A DNA stretch of 8,243 bases from a bacterium (lineage in GTDB: Bacteria; Krumholzibacteriota; Krumholzibacteriia; WVZY01), in the NCBI GenBank assembly GCA_027296025.1, contig JAPUJU010000220.1, positions 1 to 8,243 of the forward strand, in the 5' to 3' direction. Positions 1-7,486 of the stretch are shown here, one piece after another. The notes under the pieces are model-generated. The model did no database searches. It was not told the origin of the DNA and saw only the letters and a list, made by a program, of their open reading frames with translations. A program made the translations under genes and the position numbers. Position 1 is the stretch's first letter. Every line of letters starts with the position of its first letter.

Positions 1-1178
<1,178 letters not shown>

Positions 1179-1187
1179 ACGGTTCGT

Positions 1188-1191
1188 CTCC
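1188..1191 (-). promoter_or_regulatory. Shine-Dalgarno site of nuoG
   Basis: GGAG on the minus strand, 9 nt before the ATG at 1178, within the 27-nt nuoF-nuoG gap. It supports the chosen nuoG start. Confidence 0.6.
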
Positions 1192-1205
1192 GGCCGGTAT
1201 CAATC

Positions 1206-2468
1206 CTACGCGGTCGCAGCGGCTCCTTTTATGCAGCTTTCGAATTCGGGGCGGAATTTGTCGATGTACGATTTTGCCGGGATCGCGATCGAGTCCGCGA
1301 GCACGCACACCGTCTGTCCGAGCATCGATGGGCACATCTCCAGAATGCGTTCGATATCCCCGGGCTTGCCGTCGCCCGCCAGGACCCGGTCCATGATTTC
1401 CGAAATGTAGTACGTTCCCTCGCGGCACTGCGGGCACTGGCCGCACGACTCGTGGGAATAGAATCGCGCTATCACCTGCAACGCTTTGACGATGCTGTCG
1501 TCTTCACTGAGAACCATGATCGCGCCCGATCCGACCATGGAGCCGGCGGCCGCTATGGATTCGTAATCGAGGTTCGTGGCACGCGTCTCTTCCGCCGTCA
1601 GAATCGCCGCAGACGACCCGCCTGGAATCACAGCCTTGAGCGCCCTGCCACCACGGACCCCGCCGGTGCTCGACTCGATGAAATCCCACAGGTTGACGCC
1701 GAACGGAGATTCGTACACGCCGGGCCGCTCGACCGATCCACTGATCGAAAAGAGCATCGTGCCCGTGCTCTTCTCGGTCCCGAACCCCGCATACGCCTCG
1801 CTTCCGTTGTTCATGATCCATGGCAGCGTCGCCAGCGTTTCGACATTGTTGACGACGGTCGGGCATCCGAACACGCCGATGACTGCCGGGTACGGGGGCT
1901 TGGACCGCGGCATCCCCTTCTTGCCCTCGAGGGATTCGATAAGCCCAGTCTCCTCGCCACAGATGTATGCCCCGGCGCCACGATGAATGTGGATGTCGAG
2001 GTCAAAGCCGGACCCTTTGATATTCTTGCCGAGGTAGCCTTTTTTGTACGCTTCTGCGATCGCTGAGTGCAGGTGTGCTTGCGGTTTGACGTACTCACCT
2101 CGAATGTACACGTACGCCGTTTTGATGCCGACAGCGTAACAACAGATGATCACACCTTCGATCATCTGGTGCGGGTCCAACTGGAGAATCTTTCGGTCCT
2201 TGAAGGTACCGGGCTCGCCTTCATCCGCGTTGACGCAAAGGTACTTTGGTTTATCGACGTTCTTCGGAACGAAACTCCACTTCATGCCGGTCGAGAATCC
2301 GGCACCACCACGCCCGCGCAGGCCCGACTTCTTCACAAACTCGATGACGTCATCAGGCTTCATCGCAAACAACTTCTCGAGCGATTTATAGCCACCGAGA
2401 CTCTCGTACACGTCAATCTTATCGGCGTTCGGAGTCTCGAAGTTCCGGCTGACTATTTTCACAGACAT
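1206..2468 (-). CDS. nuoF: NADH-quinone oxidoreductase subunit F (NADH- and FMN-binding, 51 kDa type)
   Basis: Entry point of complex I: it oxidises NADH through FMN and passes electrons to cluster N3. The 420-residue length is normal for the family. Visible motifs are the FMN/NADH glycine-rich loop RGRGGAGFSTG (51-61), NADEGEPGTFKDR (80-92), GAYICGEETGLIESLEG (166-182), and the N3 [4Fe-4S] ligands C342, C345 and C348 (ESCGQCPQCREG) plus C388, 39 residues later. Two positions differ from the form most often seen: Ser instead of Pro in GAGFxTG, and PQ instead of TP between the N3 cysteines. The ligands themselves are intact. The ATG at 2468 is 19 nt after the nuoE stop; the upstream region shows only a weak purine-rich ribosome site, so translation may depend partly on coupling with nuoE. 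Assignment is firm. Confidence 0.97.
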   Translation of the reverse strand: MSVKIVSRNFETPNADKIDVYESLGGYKSLEKLFAMKPDDVIEFVKKSGLRGRGGAGFSTGMKWSFVPKNVDKPKYLCVNADEGEPGTFKDRKILQLDPHQMIEGVIICCYAVGIKTAYVYIRGEYVKPQAHLHSAIAEAYKKGYLGKNIKGSGFDLDIHIHRGAGAYICGEETGLIESLEGKKGMPRSKPPYPAVIGVFGCPTVVNNVETLATLPWIMNNGSEAYAGFGTEKSTGTMLFSISGSVERPGVYESPFGVNLWDFIESSTGGVRGGRALKAVIPGGSSAAILTAEETRATNLDYESIAAAGSMVGSGAIMVLSEDDSIVKALQVIARFYSHESCGQCPQCREGTYYISEIMDRVLAGDGKPGDIERILEMCPSMLGQTVCVLADSIAIPAKSYIDKFRPEFESCIKGAAATA

Positions 2469-2487
2469 GATTTGATTGTTCTTCGCT

Positions 2488-3006
2488 CTAGTGGGCCAGC
2501 ATCGGGTCTTCTTCGAGTGTCTCGCCCCGTTTACACGCCTCGATAATCCGGTCCACTTTTGCGATTGTCAGATTTTCGCAGTACACATCGTTCACACGCA
2601 TCACCGGCGCCGTCCCGCACGATCCGAGGCACTCGGCAAGCGTCAGGCTGAACATACCGTCTTCGGTCTTCTTGCCCGCGCGAATACCGTACCTGCTCTC
2701 GAGGTGCCCCTGGATGTCTTCCATCTTGCAGAGCACGCAGGAAAGCGTCCGGCAGAGCTGAATGTGATACCTGCCCGGCGGACTCTTGTGATACATCGTG
2801 TAGAACTCGCATACCGAATACACGTGTACCGGCGAGAGGTCCAGCCGTTCGGCGATGTACTCCATGATCGGCGGCGTGATGTAACCGTTCTGGTTCTGCG
2901 CGATCCAGAGCGCGGGCAGGAGCGCCGCCATTTTTGTCGGGTAGCGTTCGAGCGTTTCCATGAATTCTTTTTCGCTCGCTTCGCTGAACGCGAACTCTTC
3001 ATCCAT
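2488..3006 (-). CDS. nuoE: NADH-quinone oxidoreductase subunit E (24 kDa type, thioredoxin-like [2Fe-2S])
   Basis: Partner of NuoF in the NADH-oxidising arm, holding the off-pathway [2Fe-2S] cluster N1a. From the ATG at 3006 the protein is 172 residues, a normal length. The N-terminal helical part (about 10-70, with PALWIAQNQNGYI and VYSVCEFYTMY) is followed by a thioredoxin-like domain with ligands C85 and C90 (LCRTLSC) and C126 and C130 (ECLGSCG), matching the C-x4-C ... C-x3-C pattern. An in-frame GTG at 3015 would add three residues, but the ATG at 3006 is preferred because AGGTGA lies exactly 5 nt upstream. It is separated from nuoD by a 100-nt spacer, the longest gap in the operon. Assignment is firm; the start is likely. 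Confidence 0.95.
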   Translation of the reverse strand: MDEEFAFSEASEKEFMETLERYPTKMAALLPALWIAQNQNGYITPPIMEYIAERLDLSPVHVYSVCEFYTMYHKSPPGRYHIQLCRTLSCVLCKMEDIQGHLESRYGIRAGKKTEDGMFSLTLAECLGSCGTAPVMRVNDVYCENLTIAKVDRIIEACKRGETLEEDPMLAH

Positions 3007-3011
3007 TCGAA

Positions 3012-3017
3012 TCACCT
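3012..3017 (-). promoter_or_regulatory. Shine-Dalgarno site that decides the nuoE start
   Basis: AGGTGA on the minus strand, 5 nt before the ATG at 3006. It overlaps the alternative GTG at 3015, which has no comparable site, so it favours the ATG. Confidence 0.65.
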
Positions 3018-3106
3018 GTGCCCGTAATTGTGCAAGCCACGTACAAATTACTCCGACATGTCGAAAAAGTGCTCTTCACTCAGTGAGGAAACCGGCGTTC
3101 GTCCGG

Positions 3107-4375
3107 CTAACGGTCCAACTCTCCCGCGATAACATTGAGACCACCGAGAATGGCAACAATGTCGGCAACCATACCACCTTCGATCAGCCGCTTCAACGCG
3201 GCCATCGTATAGAAACACGGCGGGCGCACTTTGATGCGGTAGGGGTGAGCACTACCGTCGCTGATGACGTAGAACCCGAGCTCCCCATTCGGCGCCTCTG
3301 TCGCGTCATAGATCTCGCCGGCCGGCGGCTGAATACCGTCGATGACCAGCTTGAAATGGTTGATCAGCGCTTCCATCGACGTGTGAACCTCGTGCTTTGG
3401 AGGAAGCATAACTTTTTTGTCGTCGATGTTGATCGGGCCTTTCGGAAGTTTTTTCAGGGCCTGCTCGATTATGCGAAGACTCTGCCACATCTCCTCGACA
3501 CGAACGAACAACCGATCGTAGGTATCGCCGTTCTCACCGATCGGTACATCGAAGTCGAAGTTTTCATACCCGTAGTAAGGATGTTTCTTGCGCAGATCGT
3601 GGTCGACGCCGCTGGCGCGAAGACACGGCCCCGTAAACCCGTAGCTGATTGCCTCCTCGGCACCGATTGCGCCGATGCCGCTCGCACGATCATTGAAAAT
3701 ACGGTTTTTCTTCACAAGGCCGGTGACATCCTTGATGGCTGCGGGTAGCTCTTTGAGTGCGGCCTTGACACTGTCCTCCCAGCCGTCCGGAAGATCCCAG
3801 GCGAGGCCGCCGACGCGTATGTACGTATACGTGAGACGGGCGCCGGTCAGCGCTTCCAACAGGTACGAGAACTTCTCGCGGGCGTTGAAGAAATACCAGA
3901 AGTTCGTAAGCGCGCCCATGTCGACGAGGTTCGTTCCTACACAGATCGTGTGATCCATGATCCGCTGAATCTCGCAGATGATCACCCGGATCATTTCGGT
4001 GCGCGGCGTAATCGTGATGCCGAGCATCCGCTCAATCGCTTTGCAGAACCCGACGTTGTTGGAAAGCGCGCTGCAGTAGTTGAGGCGATCCGTGTACGGG
4101 ATTATCTGTGTGTACTGCTTGTACTCGACGATTTTTTCGAAACCTCGATGAAGAAATCCGACCTCGACTGCCGCGCGCTCGACGGTCTCTCCTTCAAGCT
4201 TGCAGAAAATCCGGAAGGTTCCGTGCGTTGCCGGGTGTGTCGGGCCGATGTTGATGTACATCGGTTCGGTATCGATGTCTTCCAGCGAGGTTTCATCGGG
4301 AACGGTGTTTTCGCTACCGCGGACGATCAGTTCCTCATCCGTGATGTCGAGCTTTTTTCCGGCGGAGGTCGACAC
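3107..4375 (-). CDS. nuoD: NADH-quinone oxidoreductase subunit D (49 kDa type, quinone site)
   Basis: Together with NuoB this subunit forms the quinone-binding chamber of complex I. It is related to the large subunit of [NiFe] hydrogenases but has lost the metal ligands. With the GTG at 4375 as start the protein has 422 residues. GPTHPATHG (44-52) supplies H51, and DRLNY ends in Y100. Their spacing of 49 residues equals that of the quinone-headgroup His38/Tyr87 pair in Thermus Nqo4 as I recall that sequence. Other family signatures are HRGFEK (76-81), LRASGVDHDLRK (252-263), GELGFYVISDG (364-374) and the terminal GELDR. The first 35 or so residues are an acidic extension before the conserved core. 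The GTG at 4375 is chosen over an upstream in-frame GTG at 4426, which lies inside nuoC, because a strong GGAGAGGGAG sits 5 nt before it. Only 2 nt separate it from the nuoC stop, suggesting translational coupling. Confidence 0.96.
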   Translation of the reverse strand: MSTSAGKKLDITDEELIVRGSENTVPDETSLEDIDTEPMYINIGPTHPATHGTFRIFCKLEGETVERAAVEVGFLHRGFEKIVEYKQYTQIIPYTDRLNYCSALSNNVGFCKAIERMLGITITPRTEMIRVIICEIQRIMDHTICVGTNLVDMGALTNFWYFFNAREKFSYLLEALTGARLTYTYIRVGGLAWDLPDGWEDSVKAALKELPAAIKDVTGLVKKNRIFNDRASGIGAIGAEEAISYGFTGPCLRASGVDHDLRKKHPYYGYENFDFDVPIGENGDTYDRLFVRVEEMWQSLRIIEQALKKLPKGPINIDDKKVMLPPKHEVHTSMEALINHFKLVIDGIQPPAGEIYDATEAPNGELGFYVISDGSAHPYRIKVRPPCFYTMAALKRLIEGGMVADIVAILGGLNVIAGELDR

Positions 4376-4377
4376 GT

Positions 4378-4896
4378 TTACTCCCTCTCCAGGTCTACCA
4401 TGAGGTCCGATGCGGTGGTCGCCCACTGGCCCTTCATGAGCGGGTAGTCCTTTCGGAGCGCGTGTCCTTCGAATTCCCGGTGACAGAGAATTCTGGCAAG
4501 ATTGGGGTGACCCTCGAACTCGAAACCGAACATGTCGTACGCCTCGCGTTCGGCCCAGTTCGCGGACTCCCAGAGGTCCGCAACCGATGCCACTTTCATA
4601 TCGTCTTTGGCGACAAATACTTTGATGCGCAGACGGAGATCCGTTTTCATCGAATAGAGAATGTATGTCAGCATAAACCGGTCGGCGTGCTCGATCTTCA
4701 GAAGATCCACCCCGGCGATATCGAGGAGCAAGTCAAACCCCTCCGCCTTGAATGCGGCCAGGGTATCGTGCACGTGGTCGCGCGCGACGATGAGCACCCG
4801 GTCACCGTATGAGTCCTCCTCACCTGTGATCGCGCCGCGAAGGTTCTGCGATACCTTGTCGACTATCTGCTGAAGCTGGTCGGGGTTCTGTGGCAT
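4378..4896 (-). CDS. nuoC: NADH-quinone oxidoreductase subunit C (30 kDa type)
   Basis: Structural subunit of the connecting arm of complex I that binds NuoD; it holds no cofactor. The 172-residue length fits a stand-alone NuoC, so this organism lacks the NuoCD fusion seen in E. coli. The 30-kDa signature is clear: WAEREAYDMFGFEFEGHPNL (114-133), followed by ARIL and the conserved end GHALRKDYPLMKGQW (144-158). The ATG at 4896 is 6 nt after the nuoB stop, with a purine-rich but weak ribosome site (AGAAAG), so coupling to nuoB is plausible. Assignment is firm. Confidence 0.95.
   Translation of the reverse strand: MPQNPDQLQQIVDKVSQNLRGAITGEEDSYGDRVLIVARDHVHDTLAAFKAEGFDLLLDIAGVDLLKIEHADRFMLTYILYSMKTDLRLRIKVFVAKDDMKVASVADLWESANWAEREAYDMFGFEFEGHPNLARILCHREFEGHALRKDYPLMKGQWATTASDLMVDLERE
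4381..4390 (-). promoter_or_regulatory. Strong Shine-Dalgarno site of nuoD inside the nuoC 3' end
   Basis: GGAGAGGGAG on the minus strand, 5 nt before the GTG at 4375. It encodes the last residues of NuoC and abuts its stop codon. It is the best ribosome site in the operon and decides the nuoD start. Confidence 0.75.
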
Positions 4897-4902
4897 TGCT
4901 TT

Positions 4903-5400
4903 CTAATTCGTGTCGGGCATTCTCGCGGGCGTATTGTCAATCTTCTTCTGGAGTTTGATAATGGCGTCGAGAACGGCTTCCGGCCGGGGCGGGCACCCGG
5001 GGATGTAGACGTCGACCGGTACGATCTGGTTGATCCCCTGAATGGTCGCGTAGTTATCGTAGAAACCACCCGAGCAGGCACATGCACCCATCGAAATAAC
5101 GTATTTTGGTTCACACATCTGGTCGTAAATGCGTTTCATGATCGGACCCATCTTGTAGTTGATGGTGCCAGCGACGAGCAACAGATCGGACTGTCGCGGA
5201 GAGAAGCGTACGAGCTCTGCGCCAAACCTGGAAATATCAAATACGCTCGCGACCGTGCTCATGAACTCGATGGCGCAACATGCCGTCCCGAATGGGAGCG
5301 GCCAGAGCGAATTCTTGCGGCCCCACTTGACCACCTCATCGAGGCGCGTCGTAATGAGCCCGGTTTCCGCCTTTGTTATCGGGTGACCCTTTACTCCCAT
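4903..5400 (-). CDS. nuoB: NADH-quinone oxidoreductase subunit B (PSST type, cluster N2)
   Basis: Holds the terminal [4Fe-4S] cluster N2, which hands electrons to quinone at the NuoB/NuoD interface. From the ATG at 5400 the protein is 165 residues, the usual length. N2 ligands are the adjacent C41 and C42 (GTACCAIEF), C107 (ISMGACACSGG) and C136 (PGCPPRPEA). A further cysteine, C109, sits two residues after C107 where many homologues have Asn or Ser. The reading frame is open upstream to 5511 inside nuoA, but that 37-residue extension is unlike NuoB. GAAAGGGG lies 7 nt before the ATG at 5400, so this start is preferred. It overlaps the nuoA stop by 10 nt, a typical coupled junction. Assignment is firm. 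Confidence 0.96.
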   Translation of the reverse strand: MGVKGHPITKAETGLITTRLDEVVKWGRKNSLWPLPFGTACCAIEFMSTVASVFDISRFGAELVRFSPRQSDLLLVAGTINYKMGPIMKRIYDQMCEPKYVISMGACACSGGFYDNYATIQGINQIVPVDVYIPGCPPRPEAVLDAIIKLQKKIDNTPARMPDTN

Positions 5401-5753
5401 TCCAGTGCCCCTTTCTTCCACGCGTAAAACAAACCAAGAAGCAGAATCATGAGAAATATCGACATTTCGATGAATCCAAAAATCCCGAGCTCCCGGAACA
5501 GAACCGCCCACGGGAAAATGAAGATCGTCTCTACATCGAAGATAAGAAAGAGCAGCGCAACGAGAAAGAACTTAACTCCGAATCGTCTGCGCGGATTGCC
5601 CGTCGGGTCGACACCGCACTCGAAGGGGAGGCTTTTCTCGGAACCGGGGCGGCGCGGACCGGTGACCCACGCGAGAAACACCATAATGGTGGGCACTGCG
5701 AGAGCAAGCGCGAATAGAAAGAACAGGGACGAATATTTTTCGGCAAGCGGCAT
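5391..5753 (-). CDS. nuoA: NADH-quinone oxidoreductase subunit A (membrane subunit)
   Basis: Small membrane subunit at the junction of the peripheral and membrane arms of complex I. The 120-residue form starting at the ATG at 5753 matches the usual length and has three hydrophobic segments (about 8-29, 60-80 and 93-113). Family motifs are FECGVDP (44-50), in the loop near the quinone tunnel, and FLIFDVETIFIFPWA (69-83). The frame is also open to a GTG at 5819, which would give 142 residues, but the added 22 residues are polar and unlike the family, and no ribosome site precedes that GTG. The site before the ATG is also weak (AGG 11 nt upstream), so the start remains uncertain. It is first in the operon, facing a predicted promoter at 5862-5890. 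Confidence 0.93.
   Translation of the reverse strand: MPLAEKYSSLFFLFALALAVPTIMVFLAWVTGPRRPGSEKSLPFECGVDPTGNPRRRFGVKFFLVALLFLIFDVETIFIFPWAVLFRELGIFGFIEMSIFLMILLLGLFYAWKKGALEWE
5408..5415 (-). promoter_or_regulatory. Shine-Dalgarno site that decides the nuoB start
   Basis: GAAAGGGG on the minus strand within the nuoA 3' coding end, 7 nt before the ATG at 5400. It supports the 165-residue NuoB over longer in-frame alternatives. Confidence 0.65.
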
Positions 5754-5829
5754 GTTCAAGACAACCTGTGCGTCTGACGGATTTTCGCTCGAACCGGGGG
5801 CGCGGTGTATCAGGGGCACCGGGTCATTT

Positions 5830-5845
5830 TGTGCAATTTTTCACA
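5830..5845 (-). promoter_or_regulatory. CRP-like palindrome downstream of the predicted nuo transcription start
   Basis: The minus strand reads TGTGA-AAAATT-GCACA, matching 9 of 10 defined bases of the CRP half-site pattern TGTGA-N6-TCACA. It lies at about +11 to +26 relative to the predicted nuo +1 (about 5855), a position more typical of repression than activation. No regulator gene is in the window, and AT-rich palindromes can arise by chance, so this is tentative. Confidence 0.3.
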
Positions 5846-5861
5846 AACAAGCGCGTTATTG

Positions 5862-5890
5862 ACGGTACCTGCAATCTTGAGCGATGTCAA
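5862..5890 (-). promoter_or_regulatory. Predicted sigma70-type promoter of the nuo operon
   Basis: On the minus strand a perfect -35 TTGACA (5890-5885) is followed after 17 nt by TACCGT (5867-5862), which fits the TAnnnT core of a -10 box but matches the full consensus at only 3 of 6 positions. The predicted start near 5855 leaves about 102 nt of leader before the nuoA ATG at 5753. The perfect -35 and ideal spacing support it; the poor -10 suggests that an activator may be needed. Confidence 0.45.
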
Positions 5891-5899
5891 GGCAATTAA

Positions 5900-5914
5900 G
5901 GTGGCGCTTCCACC
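5900..5914. repeat. Short inverted repeat upstream of the nuo -35 box
   Basis: GGTGG-CGCTT-CCACC, two perfect 5-bp arms around a 5-nt centre, 9 nt upstream of the nuo -35 box. It could be an operator or chance; nothing else in the window repeats it. Confidence 0.25.
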
Positions 5915-5921
5915 ACGTATA

Positions 5922-5935
5922 GTGATTTATATCAA
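5922..5935. promoter_or_regulatory. FNR-box-like palindrome between the two divergent promoters
   Basis: GTGAT-TTAT-ATCAA matches 9 of 10 defined bases of the FNR/ANR consensus TTGAT-N4-ATCAA. Its centre is about 73 nt upstream of the predicted nuo +1 and about 67 nt upstream of the predicted glycosyltransferase +1, so it could act on either. Oxygen control by FNR-family proteins is known for nuo operons such as that of E. coli. The site is inferred by eye and no fnr gene is present here. Confidence 0.35.
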
Positions 5936-5960
5936 TGAGTTGCACTGATTTTCCGGCCGA

Positions 5961-5989
5961 TTGACACCCCCGATTCCGGCTGTTAGAGT
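5961..5989 (+). promoter_or_regulatory. Predicted sigma70-type promoter of the glycosyltransferase, likely leaderless
   Basis: Perfect -35 TTGACA (5961-5966), 17-nt spacer, and -10 TAGAGT (5984-5989; 4 of 6 consensus bases) preceded by TGT, the extended -10 element. Transcription should begin about 7 nt after the -10, at or next to the A of the ATG at 5996. No normal ribosome site separates the -10 from the start codon. This arrangement is the hallmark of leaderless mRNA. Confidence 0.55.
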
Positions 5990-5995
5990 GACGGC

Positions 5996-6691
5996 ATGAC
6001 GTATTCGCGTAAACTTGGGATATTTGTGAAAATCCCCGCGCCCGGTCAGGTCAAGACGCGCCTTGTCCCACCGCTCGAGCCCGATCAGGCGTGTGAGCTC
6101 TACACCGCGTTTCTGAAGGATCTGTTCACCCGTCTCCCCAGACTGAAGAAGCTCTCGGGGACCGTATTCTATGCCGGCACAGACGCAGGCAACCTCACGG
6201 GGCTCATTCCCGACCGGTACGCGCTCCGGCCGCAGACGGGTGAGAACCTCGGGGCGCGGATGGTCGACGCTTTCGAGGAAATGTTGACCGGCGAGGCCAG
6301 CTCGGCCGTTCTCATCGGTTCCGACAGCCCGGATATCCCGCTTGCCTTCATCAAACGCGCGTTTCAAAAACTCAAAAACGCGGACGTCGTCCTGGGGCCG
6401 GCGTTCGACGGCGGTTATTACCTGATCGGCATGAAACGGCCGATCCGGCCTGTGTTCGAAGGGATTACCTGGAGCGAGCCAACCGTCATGCGTGATACGC
6501 TCGAACGCGTACGGGTGGCGAACCTGTCCCTGTCGATGCTCCCCCCGTGGTACGACGTCGACAGCGCAGAATCGCTCAGGTTCCTTCAGACCATGCTCGC
6601 GGCAAAAAAAATAACGCGCGCCGACCGCCTGCTTCATACAGAAAGAATCATCGAGCGGTTCGTATCCGCTTCGCGCCGCAACGACGCGTAA
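5996..6691 (+). CDS. TIGR04282/DUF2064 family glycosyltransferase-like protein
   Basis: Protein of 231 residues with a GT-A-like nucleotidyltransferase fold. Signatures are KIPAPGQVKTRL (12-23), which is the nucleotide-binding-type loop of the family, LIGSDSPDIP (106-115) with the acidic D110, GPAFDGGYYLIG (134-145), and YDVDSAESL (186-194) near the end. Members are annotated as glycosyltransferases or nucleotidyl/sugar-phosphate transferases, some linked to a radical-SAM/selenodomain system (the TIGR04282 name), but substrates are generally unproven and no radical-SAM partner is visible here. There is no signal peptide or membrane segment, so it should be cytosolic. The ATG at 5996 is chosen because the -10 box ends 6 nt before it and the conserved core starts at residue 7. 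It is the first gene of the plus-strand block, 35 nt before the rhomboid gene. Family is confident, function is not. Confidence 0.88.
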   Translation: MTYSRKLGIFVKIPAPGQVKTRLVPPLEPDQACELYTAFLKDLFTRLPRLKKLSGTVFYAGTDAGNLTGLIPDRYALRPQTGENLGARMVDAFEEMLTGEASSAVLIGSDSPDIPLAFIKRAFQKLKNADVVLGPAFDGGYYLIGMKRPIRPVFEGITWSEPTVMRDTLERVRVANLSLSMLPPWYDVDSAESLRFLQTMLAAKKITRADRLLHTERIIERFVSASRRNDA

Positions 6692-6726
6692 CGCCCTGAA
6701 GACATTCAACACGGCGGGCAAGAGCG

Positions 6727-7470
6727 ATGTTTTTTCCACTGAAGGACCTCAACCCGACGCAACGTTTCCCGATCGTAACGCTGTTTCTGATCGCCGCGAA
6801 CATCGTCGTTTTTGTTTATGAGCTCTCTCTGGGATCCGAGCTGAACGCCTTCGTCGCTTCATTCGGCGCTATTCCGTATGAGATCACGCATGCGACCGAC
6901 CTCGTCGGCCCGGTGTCTGGAACGCCCATCGTCCACGAGAAGGGGCCCATCATCCCGCACCTAACTCTGCTGACGTCCATGTTCATTCACGGCGGCGTCA
7001 TGCACATTCTCGGGAACATGCTCTACCTGTGGATATTCGGCAACAACATCGAAGACATACTCGGCCCGATCAAGTTCCTGATTTTCTATCTCGTAACCGG
7101 AGTCATTGCGGCACTCTCTCACGTTTTCATCCAGCCGTCGTCGGTGATCCCGACGGTGGGCGCAAGCGGAGCGGTATCCGGCGTCCTCGGCGCTTACCTT
7201 GTCGTGTACCCACGGGCCCGCGTTCTGACCTTGATTTTCCTCGGCATCTTCATCCGGATCATGCTTCTCCCGGCCTGGGTGCTGCTGGTCTTCTGGTTTG
7301 TCATTCAGGCGCTTGCGGGCGTCCTGTCGTTGAGCCGCGGCCTTCCCTCGGGAGCCGGCGTTGCGTGGTTCGCACACATCGGCGGGTTCATCGCCGGTTT
7401 CATACTAATTCGCGTCATGTGGCGTCGTCAAACGGAGTGGGGACGTACACAGGACTCCGATGCTTACTGA
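6727..7470 (+). CDS. Rhomboid family intramembrane serine protease
   Basis: Integral membrane protein of 247 residues. It shows the rhomboid pattern: HGGVMHILGN (88-97), in which H93 and N97 lie where the oxyanion-supporting residues are found, catalytic serine S147 in GASGAVSG (145-152), and the paired catalytic histidine H217 in FAHIGGFIAG (215-224). Hydrophobic segments lie at about 14-34, 78-105, 115-135, 146-161, 164-198 (probably two helices) and 215-231. A loop of about 40 residues (about 35-77) between the first two membrane segments is common in bacterial members. All catalytic residues are present, so it is predicted to be active; the substrate is unknown. The ATG at 6727 has only a weak AAGAG-like ribosome site. 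It lies 35 nt after the glycosyltransferase and may share its transcript. Confidence 0.93.
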   Translation: MFFPLKDLNPTQRFPIVTLFLIAANIVVFVYELSLGSELNAFVASFGAIPYEITHATDLVGPVSGTPIVHEKGPIIPHLTLLTSMFIHGGVMHILGNMLYLWIFGNNIEDILGPIKFLIFYLVTGVIAALSHVFIQPSSVIPTVGASGAVSGVLGAYLVVYPRARVLTLIFLGIFIRIMLLPAWVLLVFWFVIQALAGVLSLSRGLPSGAGVAWFAHIGGFIAGFILIRVMWRRQTEWGRTQDSDAY

Positions 7471-7486
7471 CATGCAGGACAACGTC

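Noticed and set aside
3064..3106. Protein-like tail (SSLSEEHFFDMSE then stop) in the nuoD-nuoE spacer on the minus strand
   Set aside because: The frame has no ATG, GTG or TTG start with a ribosome site upstream, and its continuation into nuoD is not protein-like. It is probably chance, though a remnant cannot be excluded.
3086..3109. Hairpin after the nuoD stop as a transcription terminator
   Set aside because: The stem is only 4-5 bp, the following T-run is three bases, and nuoE, nuoF and nuoG belong to the same complex, so full termination here is unlikely.
4376..4426. Longer NuoD from a GTG at 4426
   Set aside because: It would add 17 residues encoded inside nuoC with no ribosome site. 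The GTG at 4375 has a strong site 5 nt upstream.
5401..5511. Longer NuoB from 5511
   Set aside because: The 37 extra residues are the out-of-frame reading of nuoA, and the ATG at 5400 has its own ribosome site and gives the family's normal length.
5927..6739. 270-residue minus-strand open frame antisense to the glycosyltransferase
   Set aside because: The plus-strand gene has clear family motifs. The antisense product has no domain and is a shadow of codon bias.
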